NCBI RefSeq assembly: GCF_002104795.1
Contig: NZ_NCXO01000009.1
Location: 36,122 to 100,121, forward strand
Direction: 5' to 3'
From: Mycolicibacillus koreensis
Lineage (GTDB): Bacteria; Actinomycetota; Actinomycetes; Mycobacteriales; Mycobacteriaceae
Length of the DNA stretch: 64,000 nt
Shown piece after piece: positions 40,265 through 49,786 of the stretch (positions are counted from its first letter, which is position 1; every line of letters begins with the position of its first letter). Below the pieces are notes generated by a model. That model searched no databases. It was not told the DNA's origin and saw only the letters and a program-made list of their open reading frames with translations. A program made the position numbers and the translations under genes.

Positions 40265-40818
40265 GGCTGCTTCACCCACTCCTCGGCCAAAAGTCGACGG
40301 GTTTCGCGCAGCAGCTGCGGCATCACCTTGGAGTCCCCGATCACGGTGATGAAGTTGGCGTCCCCGCCCCAGCGGGGCACCACGTGGACGTGCAGGTGCT
40401 CCGACAGCGACCCGCCGGCCGCCGCGCCGAGGTTGAGGCCGACGTTGAACCCGTCGGGCCGGGAGACCCGTTTGATCACCCGGATCGCCTTCTGGATGAA
40501 CGCCATGAGCTCGGTGCTCTCCTCGGCGGTCAGCTCCTCGAGCTCGGCGACCTGCCGGTAGGGCACCACCATCAGATGACCCGCGTTGTACGGGTAGAGG
40601 TTGAGCACCGCGTAGACCAGCTCCCCGCGGGCCACCATCAAACCCTCTTCGTCGTCCATCCGGGGGATCTCGGTGAACGGGTGCACCAGCGCGGTGGCGT
40701 CCCGGTTGCGGGGTGACTCCGCGAGGTAGGTCATCCGGTGCGGTGACCACAGCCGCTGCAGATGATCCGGCTGACCGACACCGGTGTCGATCATCGACTC
40801 TTCGCGGCCCGTGCTCAT
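40261..40818 (-). CDS. HIT-family Ap4A phosphorylase-like protein
   Basis: A 185-residue nucleotide-binding protein with the histidine triad HLHVHVVPR near residue 142 and the upstream [14 protein letters not shown]. The M. tuberculosis homologue (Rv2613c) splits Ap4A by phosphorolysis. It lies between thrS and pgsA1 with four-base overlaps on both sides; thrS itself can make Ap4A, so the pairing is sensible. Confidence 0.92.
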   Translation of the reverse strand: MSTGREESMIDTGVGQPDHLQRLWSPHRMTYLAESPRNRDATALVHPFTEIPRMDDEEGLMVARGELVYAVLNLYPYNAGHLMVVPYRQVAELEELTAEESTELMAFIQKAIRVIKRVSRPDGFNVGLNLGAAAGGSLSEHLHVHVVPRWGGDANFITVIGDSKVMPQLLRETRRLLAEEWVKQP

Positions 40819-42872
40819 CCGGCACCACCGATGGTCATCAGCTCCGCTGTGGGAACTTCGTTGCGACGCTGGGTAACCCAGTCGGCGATCGCGTCGAGGG
40901 CCGCTTCGCGCGCCACCCCGTTGATCTGCGTGCGGTCGGTGAACCGGAAGCTCACCGCGTCGGCGGCGACATCACGGTCACCGGCCAGCACCATGAACGG
41001 CACCCGCTGGTTGGTGTGGTTGACGATCTTCTTCGCCATCCGGTCGTCGCTGACGTCGACCTCGGCGCGAATGCCACGTCGCTTGAGTTGATCGACCACG
41101 TCGTGGAGGTACGGCAGGTGATCGTCGGCGACCGGGATCGCCACGACCTGCACCGGTGCCAGCCAGGCCGGGAACGCTCCGGCGTAGTGCTCGGTGAGCA
41201 CACCGAAGAACCGTTCGATGGAGCCGAACAGAGCCCGGTGGATCAGCACCGGCCGCTGCCGGCTGCCGTCGGCGGCGGTGTACTCCAACTCGAACCGGTC
41301 CGGCATGTTGAAGTCGAGCTGGATGGTCGACATTTGCCAGCTACGCCCCAGCGCATCCTTGACCTGCACGGAGATCTTCGGCCCGTAGAAGGCCGCACCG
41401 CCGGGATCGGGGACCAGTTCCAGGCCGGAGGCCTCGGCGACGGCACGCAGCGTCGCGGTGGCCTCGTCCCAATCTTCGTCGGCGCCAACATATTTCTCGG
41501 GGTCTTTGGTGGACAGCTCCAGGTAGTAGTCGTTGAGGCCGTAGTCGGCGAGCAAATCGAGGACGAACTGCAACAGTGCCGCCAGTTCGGCACCCATCTG
41601 CTCTCGGGTGGTGTAGATGTGCGCGTCGTCCTGGGTCATCCCGCGCACCCGGGTCAAACCGTGGACGACACCGGATTTCTCGTACCGGTAGACCGATCCG
41701 AACTCGAACAGCCGCAGCGGAAGTTCCCGATAGGAGCGCCCTCGCGACCGGAAGATCAGATGGTGCATGGGGCAGTTCATCGGTTTGAGGTAGTAATCCT
41801 GCCCCGGTTTGCGCAGTTGCCCCTCGGCGTCGTACTCGGCGTCGATGTGCATCGGCGGGTACATCCCCTCGCGGTACCACTGCAGATGTCCGGAGGTCTC
41901 ATACAGTTGCGCTTTGGTGATGTGCGGCGTGGTGACGAATTCGTATCCCGCCTCGATGTGCTTGCGACGCGAATAGTCCTCCATCTCGCGCCGGACGATT
42001 CCCCCCTTCGGGTGGAACACCGGTAGGCCCGAACCGATCTCGTCGGGGAAGCTGAACAGGTCGAGCTCGACACCGAGCTTGCGGTGATCGCGGCGCTGCG
42101 CCTCCTCGATGAGCTCCAGATACCGGTCGAGGGCCTCTTGGGATTCCCAGGCGGTGCCGTAGACGCGCTGCAGGCTGGCGTTGGCCTGGTTGCCCCGCCA
42201 GTACGCCGCCGAACTGCGGGTCAGCTTGAACGCGGGGATGTACTTCGTTGTCGGGATATGCGGACCCCGACACAGATCCCCCCAGATGCGTTCGCGGCTA
42301 CGGGGATTCAGGTTGTCGTAGGCGCTCAGTTCGTCGCCACCGACCTCCATGATCTCGGCATCGCCGGATTTGTCGTCGACGAGTTCGAGTTTGTAGGGCT
42401 CGTTGGTGAGTTCGGCGCGCGCCTGCTCCTTGGATTCGTAGACCCGCCGCGAGAACAGTTGGCCGTCTTTGATGATCTGGCGCATCCGCTTCTCCAGGGC
42501 GGCGAGGTCCTCCGGTGTGAACGCGTAGTCGGCGACGTCGAAGTCGTAATAAAAGCCGTCGGTGATCGGCGGGCCGATACCCAGTTTGGCGTTCGGGTAG
42601 AGATCTTGGACCGCCTGGGCGAGCACGTGGGCACAGGAATGACGGATCACGCTGCGGCCGGCCTCGGTGTCAGCGGCGATCGGGGTGACCGCGACGTCGG
42701 ACTCGGGTGTCCACCCCAGATCCCGCAGCGTGCCGTCGGGGTCGGCCACCACCACAATCGCGTCGGGGGCGCCGCGGCCGGGAAGACCGGCCTCGCGCAC
42801 GGCCGCCCCCGCGGTGGTCCCGGCGGGCACCCGGATCGGGGCTGCCGGACGGTCGAAGGCGGGGGCGCTCAT
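40815..42872 (-). CDS. thrS: Threonyl-tRNA synthetase
   Basis: Charges tRNA-Thr and edits mischarged Ser. The 685-residue enzyme has the TGS domain, the editing domain with [11 protein letters not shown], class II motif 2 ([23 protein letters not shown]), the zinc-site region ([10 protein letters not shown]) and a C-terminal anticodon domain. The ATG at 42872 gives MSAPAFDRP and follows a GGAGA. First gene of the six-gene coupled operon. Confidence 0.96.
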   Translation of the reverse strand: MSAPAFDRPAAPIRVPAGTTAGAAVREAGLPGRGAPDAIVVVADPDGTLRDLGWTPESDVAVTPIAADTEAGRSVIRHSCAHVLAQAVQDLYPNAKLGIGPPITDGFYYDFDVADYAFTPEDLAALEKRMRQIIKDGQLFSRRVYESKEQARAELTNEPYKLELVDDKSGDAEIMEVGGDELSAYDNLNPRSRERIWGDLCRGPHIPTTKYIPAFKLTRSSAAYWRGNQANASLQRVYGTAWESQEALDRYLELIEEAQRRDHRKLGVELDLFSFPDEIGSGLPVFHPKGGIVRREMEDYSRRKHIEAGYEFVTTPHITKAQLYETSGHLQWYREGMYPPMHIDAEYDAEGQLRKPGQDYYLKPMNCPMHHLIFRSRGRSYRELPLRLFEFGSVYRYEKSGVVHGLTRVRGMTQDDAHIYTTREQMGAELAALLQFVLDLLADYGLNDYYLELSTKDPEKYVGADEDWDEATATLRAVAEASGLELVPDPGGAAFYGPKISVQVKDALGRSWQMSTIQLDFNMPDRFELEYTAADGSRQRPVLIHRALFGSIERFFGVLTEHYAGAFPAWLAPVQVVAIPVADDHLPYLHDVVDQLKRRGIRAEVDVSDDRMAKKIVNHTNQRVPFMVLAGDRDVAADAVSFRFTDRTQINGVAREAALDAIADWVTQRRNEVPTAELMTIGGAG

Positions 42873-43049
42873 GGGCTGGTCTCCGTGGGTGTCAAGGCGT
42901 GGACTGGCGGTCGAAACGGTCGCGACCATGCTATCGGGGCGGCCCCCGCCCCCGCGGCGAAGGCCGTTGCCGGTCGTCCTCGGCCCGGAAAAATCACCCC
43001 TGGGCCGTCACCGGCAAGCACTGCTGCCCGTCGTCAACGGTCCCCGCGG

Positions 43050-43667
43050 TTAGGGCTGTCCCGGCTTGAGCCGCACGAACAGCGCACGGGCTTCGGTCAG
43101 CACGGTCGCACCGTCGCAGAGCCGGCCCGAGACGAAGGTCTTGCGCCCGTCGATCTCGTCGATACCGGCATCGACCTGCAACTCAACGCCGATCGGGACG
43201 ATCTGGCGGTAGTCCAGGTGCAAAAACGCGGTGCGCTGGTAGCGGTTTTTGGTCAACACCGCGGCCGTCATACCCAGCAGCGAATCGAACAACAGCCCCA
43301 GGGCGCCGCCGTGCACCGCGCCGTTGCGTCCCAGGTGGTACCGGGCGAAGCGGGCGGTGCCGTGGATGCGGTCGCCCTCCTTACGCGTCCTCAGCGGCAC
43401 GGTCAGCACATTGCCGTGGTTGGGCAGGTCCATCCGGCGTCCCGACGGCGCCGACCATTCGTCGGCGTCGAACGGAGCCAGCAGCGCCGAGACCTCCTCG
43501 ATCGCGGCAGCCGCGCGGGAGATCACCGCATCAGGAGCGTCCACGGCGCGGGCATGATCCTGGAGGCTGCGCACCGCCTCGATGAACCGGCCGTAATCGG
43601 GGCCACCCTTGTCGGTCGGCTCCGGCGGGTTGAAGCCGCCACCGGGGTGTCGCTGCTGGTCTGCCAC
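43050..43667 (-). CDS. PaaI-type hot-dog thioesterase family protein
   Basis: A 205-residue protein whose C-terminal two thirds is a hot-dog fold with the PaaI-like signature HLGRNGAVHGGALGLLFDSLLG. The N-terminal part (FNPPEPTDKGGPDYGRFIEA) is a helical extension seen in mycobacterial homologues. Substrate unknown. The GTG at 43667 is my choice from homologue length. It is on the same strand as thrS but 177 bases upstream, so likely a separate transcript. Confidence 0.8.
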   Translation of the reverse strand: MADQQRHPGGGFNPPEPTDKGGPDYGRFIEAVRSLQDHARAVDAPDAVISRAAAAIEEVSALLAPFDADEWSAPSGRRMDLPNHGNVLTVPLRTRKEGDRIHGTARFARYHLGRNGAVHGGALGLLFDSLLGMTAAVLTKNRYQRTAFLHLDYRQIVPIGVELQVDAGIDEIDGRKTFVSGRLCDGATVLTEARALFVRLKPGQP

Positions 43668-43744
43668 CGGTTCACCGTAGGCACCGCCGGCGGTACAGCC
43701 GTGCACCGGGCCGACCGGGGCCACGGCCGTGCCAGAGTAGAGGC

Positions 43745-44245
43745 ATGGATCTCACCGCGCTGGCGACGGCGCCGTTCACCTACTCGCAGGTGGGGGCCAC
43801 AGCCGACGACGCCCTGCCGCAGGGCTACCACCACATCGATGAGCGGGCCGCCATCGGCACCGGGCGACAGCGATTCGAGCAGGCCGGCGCGGCGGTGCTG
43901 CGCTACGGCATGCAGCGCGGCGCGGGGTTGACGGTCAGCGCCAGCAGTCCCGTCGCCACCCCCGGTGCGGTCGTGGTCGTGCACCTGGGTCCGATCGCGG
44001 CGCCGTGCCGGGTCATCTATGTCGTCGAGGAACGCGATCGCCGGGGATTCGGCTACGGCACTCTCAGCGGCCATCCGGAGTCCGGCGAGGAATTGTTCTC
44101 CGTGGAGTACGACCCGGACCACGACGTGGTCTACGCCGTGGTCCGGGCGTTCTCCCGGCCTGCGACCTGGTGGAGCAAGGCTGGGCATCCGATCACGTCG
44201 CTGGCGCAACGGATCGTCACCAAGCGCTACCTGCGCGCGGTGTAA
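43745..44245 (+). CDS. DUF1990 protein
   Basis: A 166-residue protein of the DUF1990 (UPF0548) family, recognised by FTYSQVGAT near the start, the YGTLSGHPESGEELF strand and the ending RPATWWSKAGHP-x-RYLRAV. These are single-domain cytosolic beta proteins of unknown role. Its last 19 bases overlap the end of the convergent DoxX-like gene. Confidence 0.85.
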   Translation: MDLTALATAPFTYSQVGATADDALPQGYHHIDERAAIGTGRQRFEQAGAAVLRYGMQRGAGLTVSASSPVATPGAVVVVHLGPIAAPCRVIYVVEERDRRGFGYGTLSGHPESGEELFSVEYDPDHDVVYAVVRAFSRPATWWSKAGHPITSLAQRIVTKRYLRAV

Positions 44246-44688
44246 CCGCCGTGGACGGCCTGGGCGAGTCGGGCCAGCGCGATGGCGGCGACCATCAGCC
44301 CGAAGTCACGCAGGGCGACGTCGTAGTAGCCGGAGAGGGTGAGCAGATCCACGATGATGCCGGCCAGCCAGGCGGCGACCACCCAGGCGCCGATGCGCGG
44401 AGCGACCGCGACGAGCACCCCGGCGACGATTTCGATGACCCCGATCAGATACATGCCCTGGTCGGCGTTGCCGGGCAGGATTCCATCAATCCAGGGCGCC
44501 AGGTACTTGCCCCAGTGATTGGTGACGGTGTCGCCGGGAACGTGCGGCAAGAAGTTGAAGAACTTGTCCAGCCCGAACAGGATCGGCGCCACCGTGAACA
44601 GCGTGCGCAACAGGAAGAATGCCTCGAACAGGGGATCTTTGATCCGCTCGGAGAGGCTCGGTGTGGTGGTGACGTGGTTGGTAGTCAT
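44227..44688 (-). CDS. DoxX-like membrane protein
   Basis: A 153-residue protein with four hydrophobic segments: LFEAFFLLRTLFTVAPILFG, YLIGVIEIVAGVLVAVAP, IGAWVVAAWLAGIIVDLLTL and FGLMVAAIALARLA. The layout is that of the DoxX/DoxD group. It diverges from a Cys-rich HTH regulator across 91 bases that hold two short inverted repeats, suggesting control by that regulator. Position fits Rv2617c. Confidence 0.82.
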   Translation of the reverse strand: MTTNHVTTTPSLSERIKDPLFEAFFLLRTLFTVAPILFGLDKFFNFLPHVPGDTVTNHWGKYLAPWIDGILPGNADQGMYLIGVIEIVAGVLVAVAPRIGAWVVAAWLAGIIVDLLTLSGYYDVALRDFGLMVAAIALARLAQAVHGGYTARR

Positions 44689-44703
44689 GGCAACCCCTAA
44701 CTC

Positions 44704-44760
44704 TAAAGGAGAACATCTTTAATGATAGAACGCGTAGACTGTAACAGCAAGACTTTTGCT
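44704..44760. promoter_or_regulatory. Two short inverted repeats between DoxX-like gene and regulator
   Basis: TAAAG...CTTTA occupies 44704-44721 and AGCAA...TTGCT occupies 44746-44760. They lie in the only space between two divergent genes. They are possible operators for the adjacent HTH protein; the arms are only five bases, so this is tentative. Confidence 0.35.
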
Positions 44761-44779
44761 CGATAGACGGCGGGGCATC

Positions 44780-45535
44780 GTGGCAGCTCAGGTGGATGAT
44801 CAGGGCGGGCTGGCCCGCGACGCAGCCGGGATCGGTGCGCTCGCCGATCCGCTACGCCGGCGCCTGTACGGGTTCGTCTGTTCGCAACCGGAACCGGTCA
44901 GCCGCGACCAGGCGGCCGATGCCGTCGGAGTCGCCCATCACCAGGCCAAGTTCCATCTCGACCGGCTGGAGGCCGAGGGCCTGCTGGAGGCCAGCTATGT
45001 CCGGTTGACCGGGCGCACCGGCCCGGGCGCGGGGCGCCCGGCCAAGTTGTATCGCCGGTCGGCACGCGACATCGCGATCAGCCTTCCCCACCGCGAATAC
45101 CAACTGGCCGGGGAGCTGATGGCCGCCGCGATCGCCGAGTCCGCCGCGAGCGGGACGCCGGTGCGCGAGGTGCTCGACCGGGTCGCCGCCGATTACGGCC
45201 ACCGGATCGGCGCGCAGGCCGTCGGCACGCAGCCGCCGCAGAGCGCCGAGGCGGCGCTGGAGTTGGTGCTCGCGGTGCTCACCGAGCACGGCTACGAACC
45301 GCGCGCGGCCGCTGACGCACCCGGCGACGCCGACGACGGCGAGGTGGTGCTGGCGAACTGCCCGTTTCACGCCCTGGCCCAGGTGCAGACCGAATTGGCC
45401 TGCGGGATGAACCACGCTCTGATCCACGGCGTGGCCGACGCGCTGGCGCCGGTCGCACCGCGCACCCGGCTCTGCCCCGGCGATCAACGCTGTTGCGTGG
45501 TGCTCGCCCCGGCGCAGGCGAGCGAATCGCGGTGA
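44780..45535 (+). CDS. ArsR-like HTH regulator with Cys-rich C-terminal domain
   Basis: A 251-residue regulator. The winged helix is at residues about 18-90 (ADAVGVAHHQAKFHLDRLEAEGLL). The C-terminal domain has Cys194, Cys208, Cys232, Cys238 and Cys239 in CPFHALAQVQTELACGMNH and LCPGDQRCC. This pattern resembles regulators such as SufR that hold an iron-sulfur cluster. GTG start at 44780. It is related to the regulator at 46350-47054 and matches Rv2618 in position. Confidence 0.83.
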   Translation: MAAQVDDQGGLARDAAGIGALADPLRRRLYGFVCSQPEPVSRDQAADAVGVAHHQAKFHLDRLEAEGLLEASYVRLTGRTGPGAGRPAKLYRRSARDIAISLPHREYQLAGELMAAAIAESAASGTPVREVLDRVAADYGHRIGAQAVGTQPPQSAEAALELVLAVLTEHGYEPRAAADAPGDADDGEVVLANCPFHALAQVQTELACGMNHALIHGVADALAPVAPRTRLCPGDQRCCVVLAPAQASESR

Positions 45536-45539
45536 GGAA

Positions 45540-45884
45540 CTACTCGGGGTGCTTGGCGCTCAACGCGACCGTGAGCAGCACCGCGGAATCCTCGAACGCC
45601 TTCAATCCGTGCCGCTCGGGCGGGATGGTGACGTAGTCGCCGGCCGCACCCTCCCAGGAGTCCGCACCGACGGTCAGCGCGACACGGCCCTGCAGAACCT
45701 GCAGCGTCGCCTCCCCCGGGCTGTCGTGCTCGGCCAACTCCTCCCCGCCGCGCAGCGCCACCAAGGTCTGACGCAACTCGTGGGCGTGCCCGCCGTGAAT
45801 GGTGGTCGCGGAGCGCCCGGCCCGCGAGGTGCGCGCCTCAGCGATCTTCTCGGCGGCCAACGTGGTCAGCGACAGCGATTCCAT
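45540..45884 (-). CDS. Small cupin protein
   Basis: A 114-residue single cupin barrel: SPGEATLQVLQGRVALTVG and GDYVTIPPERHGLKAFEDS form the two cupin motifs, with few metal-ligand His residues. An N-terminal part (SLTTLAAEKIAEARTSRAGRSATTIHGG) is typical of the small cupins in this mycobacterial cluster. It ends next to the convergent regulator and is the last gene of the ferredoxin unit. Rv2619c-like. Confidence 0.82.
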   Translation of the reverse strand: MESLSLTTLAAEKIAEARTSRAGRSATTIHGGHAHELRQTLVALRGGEELAEHDSPGEATLQVLQGRVALTVGADSWEGAAGDYVTIPPERHGLKAFEDSAVLLTVALSAKHPE

Positions 45885-45927
45885 CAACACATCCTTTGGG
45901 TCGGTGGGAACAAATCGGTGGGAACAG

Positions 45928-46353
45928 TCAGCCGGCCAGCAGAAGCGACCCGGCAATCAGCAACGCCGTCAGCTTAATCAATTCCAGCCCGACATAGACG
46001 TAATGCGCGTGGGACCGCGGGCCCTCGTAGCCGGCCAGCACCTGATCGGATCGCTTGTTCAGCCGCGGCCGCACAGCGGCCAACTGCAACAGCAGCATCG
46101 TCATCGCCACCGCGAACGCCACCATGATCGGCGTCGCCGGCGGGGTGACGATCACCAGCACCACCAACACCCCGGCGAAGATGCCCTCCACGGTGTTCAG
46201 CGCCCGAAACACCAACCGGCCGATACCCAATCCGATCTGCAGCGTCACGTTGGGGGCCCGGAACTTCAGCGGCGACTCGATGAAGGCGATCCCGGCGACC
46301 ATGCCCAGCCAAACGAAGGTGATCGCGACCGCGACCGCGGTGCCCCCGCTCAC
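45928..46353 (-). CDS. Four-helix membrane protein of unknown function
   Basis: A 141-residue protein with four hydrophobic helices (AVAVAITFVWLGMVAGIAF; GIFAGVLVVLVIVT; PIMVAFAVAMTMLLLQLAAV; GLELIKLTALLIAGSLLLAG). It is conserved with the neighbouring regulator and cupin (Rv2620c-like). GTG start at 46353 overlaps the regulator stop (GTGA). Confidence 0.78.
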   Translation of the reverse strand: MSGGTAVAVAITFVWLGMVAGIAFIESPLKFRAPNVTLQIGLGIGRLVFRALNTVEGIFAGVLVVLVIVTPPATPIMVAFAVAMTMLLLQLAAVRPRLNKRSDQVLAGYEGPRSHAHYVYVGLELIKLTALLIAGSLLLAG

Positions 46354-47054
46354 GACGCCGCCCCGTCGGCGGCAGCGGCCTTGGGCTGGGCGCCGGCCAG
46401 GCTCAGATGCGCCAGGCACATGTCCGGCTCGACGAACGCCTCGAGCCGGTCGATGGCCACCGGCGCATCCCAGGTCTCCAGCGCACCCTCCATCAGTCCG
46501 AGATGAATCGGGCAGACCACCTCCGGGTCGGCCTCGGCGAGTTCGAGAAACGGGCAGTGCCGCAGACCGACCTGCTTGTGCCCGCCGGTCTCCCGACGCT
46601 CGGGCGCGAACCCGAGTTCATCGAGCATCTCGATCAGCCGCTCGATCGACTCCTCGGCGCCGGGGGCCGCCGCACCGGGCGTGGGCGGACGCAGCCGTCG
46701 GCCCCATTCCCGCCCCGCCGCCAGCGCCTTGGCGCCGGGGTTGGCGTCAGCGGCGAACCCGATGGTCAAGATCTCGGCCAGCAGCCGGTAGCGGCGCGGG
46801 CCGCCGCGGTCCATCTGCCGCACGGCCTGCACCATCACCGGGGGCCGCCCGGGCCCGTGATGCTCGGATTTGACCCGTTCGACCCGCCCGTCGCTGATCA
46901 GGGTCGCCAAGTGGAACCGCACGGTGTTGGGGTGCACCCGCAGTTGCTCGGCGATGGCGGCGATACTCAGCGGCCCGTTGGCGAGCTTCAACGTCCGCCA
47001 CACGTCGAAGCGGCGGCCCGTCAGTTCCCCCGGCGACGCGGCGATTGAGCTCAC
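46350..47054 (-). CDS. SufR-like HTH regulator with Cys triad
   Basis: A 234-residue regulator. The HTH (SIAAIAEQLRVHPNTVRFHL) is at residues 30-49; a GRPP wing element follows. The C-terminal domain has Cys167, Cys181 and Cys213 in HCPFLELAEADPEVVCPIH and DMCLAHL. This CPFxxLA...CxxxH signature is shared with the regulator at 44780-45535 and suggests an Fe-S or other redox-sensing site. It overlaps the ferredoxin stop by four bases, so sensor and ferredoxin are coupled. Homologue of Rv2621c. Confidence 0.86.
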   Translation of the reverse strand: MSSIAASPGELTGRRFDVWRTLKLANGPLSIAAIAEQLRVHPNTVRFHLATLISDGRVERVKSEHHGPGRPPVMVQAVRQMDRGGPRRYRLLAEILTIGFAADANPGAKALAAGREWGRRLRPPTPGAAAPGAEESIERLIEMLDELGFAPERRETGGHKQVGLRHCPFLELAEADPEVVCPIHLGLMEGALETWDAPVAIDRLEAFVEPDMCLAHLSLAGAQPKAAAADGAAS

Positions 47055-47395
47055 TCCCCCTGTTTGGGCAAGCTCGCCACCAGCGGTGTGTCCACCCCTA
47101 GCGGACCGAGTTTGGCCGCACCACCAGGAGAGCCCAGCGGTTCATCGCGGCCGGGCAGCGTCTCGGAGAAAAAGGCCGCGTTGTCGTCTTGATACGGCTC
47201 CAAATCCTCGGGAAGATCGTCTTCGTAGTAAATTGCCTCTACGGGGCAGACCGGCTCGCAGGCGCCACAGTCGACGCACTCGTCTGGGTGGATGTAGAGG
47301 GCGCGCCCGCCCTCGTAGATGCAGTCGACCGGGCACTCGTCAACGCAGGCGCGGTCCATGACATCTACACACGGCTTCCCGATCACATAAGTCAT
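47051..47395 (-). CDS. fdxA: 7Fe-type ferredoxin
   Basis: A 114-residue electron carrier. Eight Cys at 9, 17, 21, 25, 40, 43, 46 and 50 give one [4Fe-4S] cluster (CVDCGACEPVCP) and a probable [3Fe-4S] cluster, as in FdxA/FdxC of mycobacteria. The Gly/Leu-rich tail after residue 60 is normal. It is the first gene of a unit with the SufR-like regulator, membrane protein and cupin, and faces a DUF2249-cupin gene across a 53-base region with a good inverted repeat. Confidence 0.93.
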   Translation of the reverse strand: MTYVIGKPCVDVMDRACVDECPVDCIYEGGRALYIHPDECVDCGACEPVCPVEAIYYEDDLPEDLEPYQDDNAAFFSETLPGRDEPLGSPGGAAKLGPLGVDTPLVASLPKQGE

Positions 47396-47404
47396 GCGCT
47401 AGAG

Positions 47405-47428
47405 TTTACACAAGCAGTTTTGTGAAAA
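47405..47428. promoter_or_regulatory. Inverted-repeat operator between ferredoxin and DUF2249-cupin genes
   Basis: TTTACACAA and TTGTGAAAA are inverted repeats (eight of nine positions pair) around six bases. They lie between two divergent starts only 53 bases apart. The adjacent SufR-like regulator is the obvious binder, which would make the ferredoxin unit and the DUF2249-cupin unit one regulon. Confidence 0.6.
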
Positions 47429-47448
47429 CTAGGAAGGCGAGCCTAGCC

Positions 47449-48060
47449 ATGGTCGACGACGCGTTAAACGTCTGTGACCTGCGAAATTCTGACCGAGACC
47501 GCCAGGTGTTCGCCGCCTATGAGGCCCTGACCGTCGACGAGACGATGGTGGTCGTCGGTGACGGCGACCCGCAGCCCCTGGGCGAATCGCTGCAGGCCGA
47601 ATACCCCGACAGCGTCGAGTGGGTGCGCCGCGAGGGCACCGCCGACGACCGGCCCGGCACTTACCGCGTCGCGATCACCAAACGCACCGCGACACCGCTG
47701 CCCCGGGTATTGGTGAACACCGCCGAGATCGCCGCCGAGGAGCCGCAGGCCAGCGGCAATCTGTGGAAGCTGGACCTGCGCGAGCGCGGCCTGGACTCCA
47801 ACATCATCGCGCTACCGCCACACGGAAGCATCGGCGCCCACACCGGCGCCGAGGTCGACGTGCTGGTGCACGTACTCGCCGGCAACGGCACATTGACCAC
47901 CGAGCAGACCACCGTGACCCTGCGTCCCGGTGCCTTGCTGTGGATGCCGCGACGGTCCCGTCGCGCAATCGACGCCGGCCCAGATGGGCTGCGTTATTTG
48001 ACCGTGCATCAGCACCGTGAGATCAGCGGACTGATGCCTACCGTGAGGCAGGCCGTCTAA
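47449..48060 (+). CDS. DUF2249 domain-cupin fusion protein
   Basis: A 203-residue protein: an N-terminal DUF2249 (TusA-like fold; NVCDLRNSDRDRQVFAAYEAL) at residues 1-85 and a C-terminal cupin (HVLAGNGTLTTEQTTVTLRP). DUF2249 proteins are often near nitric-oxide or Fe-S repair genes, which fits the ferredoxin and SufR-like neighbour. ATG at 47449 is preferred for its AGGAAGG; a GTG at 47422 would lie on the operator. The stop overlaps the next ATG (TAATG). Confidence 0.82.
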   Translation: MVDDALNVCDLRNSDRDRQVFAAYEALTVDETMVVVGDGDPQPLGESLQAEYPDSVEWVRREGTADDRPGTYRVAITKRTATPLPRVLVNTAEIAAEEPQASGNLWKLDLRERGLDSNIIALPPHGSIGAHTGAEVDVLVHVLAGNGTLTTEQTTVTLRPGALLWMPRRSRRAIDAGPDGLRYLTVHQHREISGLMPTVRQAV

Positions 48061-48887
48061 TGACCGAGATCGACAACATCCCCCACTCCGACCACCCGCT
48101 GCCCGGTTCGGACCGCGACGCCGAACACGCCCAGGGCCACTGGCTGTTGGCCCGGTTGGGCAAGAAGGTGCTGCGCCCGGGCGGTATCGAGTTGACCCGG
48201 TCGCTGCTACGGCGGGCCAAACTGGCCGACGCCGACGTCTTGGAGTTCGCCCCCGGGATGGGCCGCACCGCCACCGAGATCATCGCCGCCAAGCCGCGCT
48301 CCTACATCGGCGCGGAGCAGAACGCCGACGCCGCCCGCCTGGTCACCGAGATCGTGGCACCCGCCCACGGCGAGGTGCGTGTGGCCGACGCGGAGGACAC
48401 CGGCTTGCCCGACGCCAGCCGCGACGTCGTCGTCGGCGAGGCGATGTTGACCATGCAGGGCGAGAAGTCCAAGAACGCCATCGTCGCCGAGGCGGCCCGG
48501 GTGCTGCGCCCGGGCGGGCGCTACGCGATCCACGAGTTGGCCCTGACTCCCGACACCCTCGACGAGGGGGTGAAGAACGAGGTGCAGCAGGCGCTGGCCC
48601 GGTCGATCAAGGTCAACGCCCGCCCACTGACCGTCGCCGAGTGGACCGCGCTGCTGAGCAACCACGGCCTGGTGGTCGAGGAGGTGGAGACCGCGCCGAT
48701 GGCGCTGCTGCAGCCGCGTCGCCTCGTCTCCGACGAAGGGCTGGCCGGTGCGCTGCGGTTCGCCAAGAACCTGCTGGTCCAGCACGATGCGCGCCGCCGG
48801 GTGCTGACGATGCGCGGCGTGTTCCGCAAGTACAACAAGCAGATGGCCGCCATCGCGATCGTGGCGCACAAACCGGCCGCGAACTGA
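48060..48887 (+). CDS. SAM-dependent methyltransferase
   Basis: A 275-residue class I methyltransferase. The SAM-binding loop is [15 protein letters not shown] near residue 60; motif II is [11 protein letters not shown] and motif III contains [16 protein letters not shown]-terminal basic helix ([15 protein letters not shown]) is conserved in homologues. Coupled to the DUF2249-cupin gene by a one-base overlap. Rv2622-like; substrate unknown. Confidence 0.87.
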   Translation: MTEIDNIPHSDHPLPGSDRDAEHAQGHWLLARLGKKVLRPGGIELTRSLLRRAKLADADVLEFAPGMGRTATEIIAAKPRSYIGAEQNADAARLVTEIVAPAHGEVRVADAEDTGLPDASRDVVVGEAMLTMQGEKSKNAIVAEAARVLRPGGRYAIHELALTPDTLDEGVKNEVQQALARSIKVNARPLTVAEWTALLSNHGLVVEEVETAPMALLQPRRLVSDEGLAGALRFAKNLLVQHDARRRVLTMRGVFRKYNKQMAAIAIVAHKPAAN

Positions 48888-48900
48888 CCGGGGTACCGGC

Positions 48901-49719
48901 ATGTCCGATCGCTACGCCGACTTCCCCACCCTGCGATTCGAGCACGCCGACGACGGTGTGCTCCACCTGATCCTGGAGGCGCCGGGGCTGAACTCGGTGG
49001 GTCCGCGGATGCATCGTGATCTGGCCGACGTGTGGCCGGTGATCGACCGCGATCCGCAGGTGCGCGCGGTCGTGGTCCGCGGCGCCGGAACAGCGTTCTC
49101 CGCCGGCGGCAGCTTCGAGCTGATCGAGGAGACCATCGGCGACTACGACGGCCGGGTGCGGATCATGCGGGAGGCGCGGGATCTGGTGTTCAACCTGATC
49201 AACTTCTCCAAGCCGCTGATCTCCGCGATCCGCGGCCCGGCGGTCGGCGCGGGCCTGGTGGTGGCGCTGCTGGCCGACATCTCGGTGGCCGGGCGCAGCG
49301 CGAAGATCATCGACGGGCACACCAAGCTGGGTGTGGCCGCCGGCGATCACGCCGCGATCTGTTGGCCGCTGCTGGTCGGGATGGCCAAGGCCAAGTACTA
49401 CCTACTGACCTGCGAGCCGTTGCGCGGCGAGGAAGCCGAGCGCATCGGGCTGGTCTCCACCTGCGTCGATGACGACGATGTGCTCGACACCGCGAACCGG
49501 ATCGCGACGAACCTGGCCAGCGGCGCCCAGCACGCGATCCGCTGGACCAAGCACAGCCTCAATCACTGGTACCGGATGTTCGCGCCGGTGTTCGAGACGT
49601 CGATGGGGTTGGAGTTCTTGTCCTTCAGCGGTCCCGACGTGCACGAGGGCCTCGCTGCCGTCCGGGAGAAGCGCCCGCCGCAGTTCGGTGTCCCTCCCCC
49701 GGATTACACCGCGCCCTAG
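48901..49719 (+). CDS. Enoyl-CoA hydratase/isomerase family protein
   Basis: A 272-residue crotonase-fold protein. The oxyanion-hole stretches are [14 protein letters not shown] and [20 protein letters not shown]. The C-terminal part [16 protein letters not shown] is typical of this fold. It lies 13 bases after the methyltransferase, so the two are probably one transcript. The acyl-CoA substrate cannot be inferred. Confidence 0.88.
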   Translation: MSDRYADFPTLRFEHADDGVLHLILEAPGLNSVGPRMHRDLADVWPVIDRDPQVRAVVVRGAGTAFSAGGSFELIEETIGDYDGRVRIMREARDLVFNLINFSKPLISAIRGPAVGAGLVVALLADISVAGRSAKIIDGHTKLGVAAGDHAAICWPLLVGMAKAKYYLLTCEPLRGEEAERIGLVSTCVDDDDVLDTANRIATNLASGAQHAIRWTKHSLNHWYRMFAPVFETSMGLEFLSFSGPDVHEGLAAVREKRPPQFGVPPPDYTAP

Positions 49720-49786
49720 TCAGTTGTCGCAGCCGTTCACCCCGGTGCGCTGACCCGATCAATGCTCGGCCACCGACGGTGATGAC

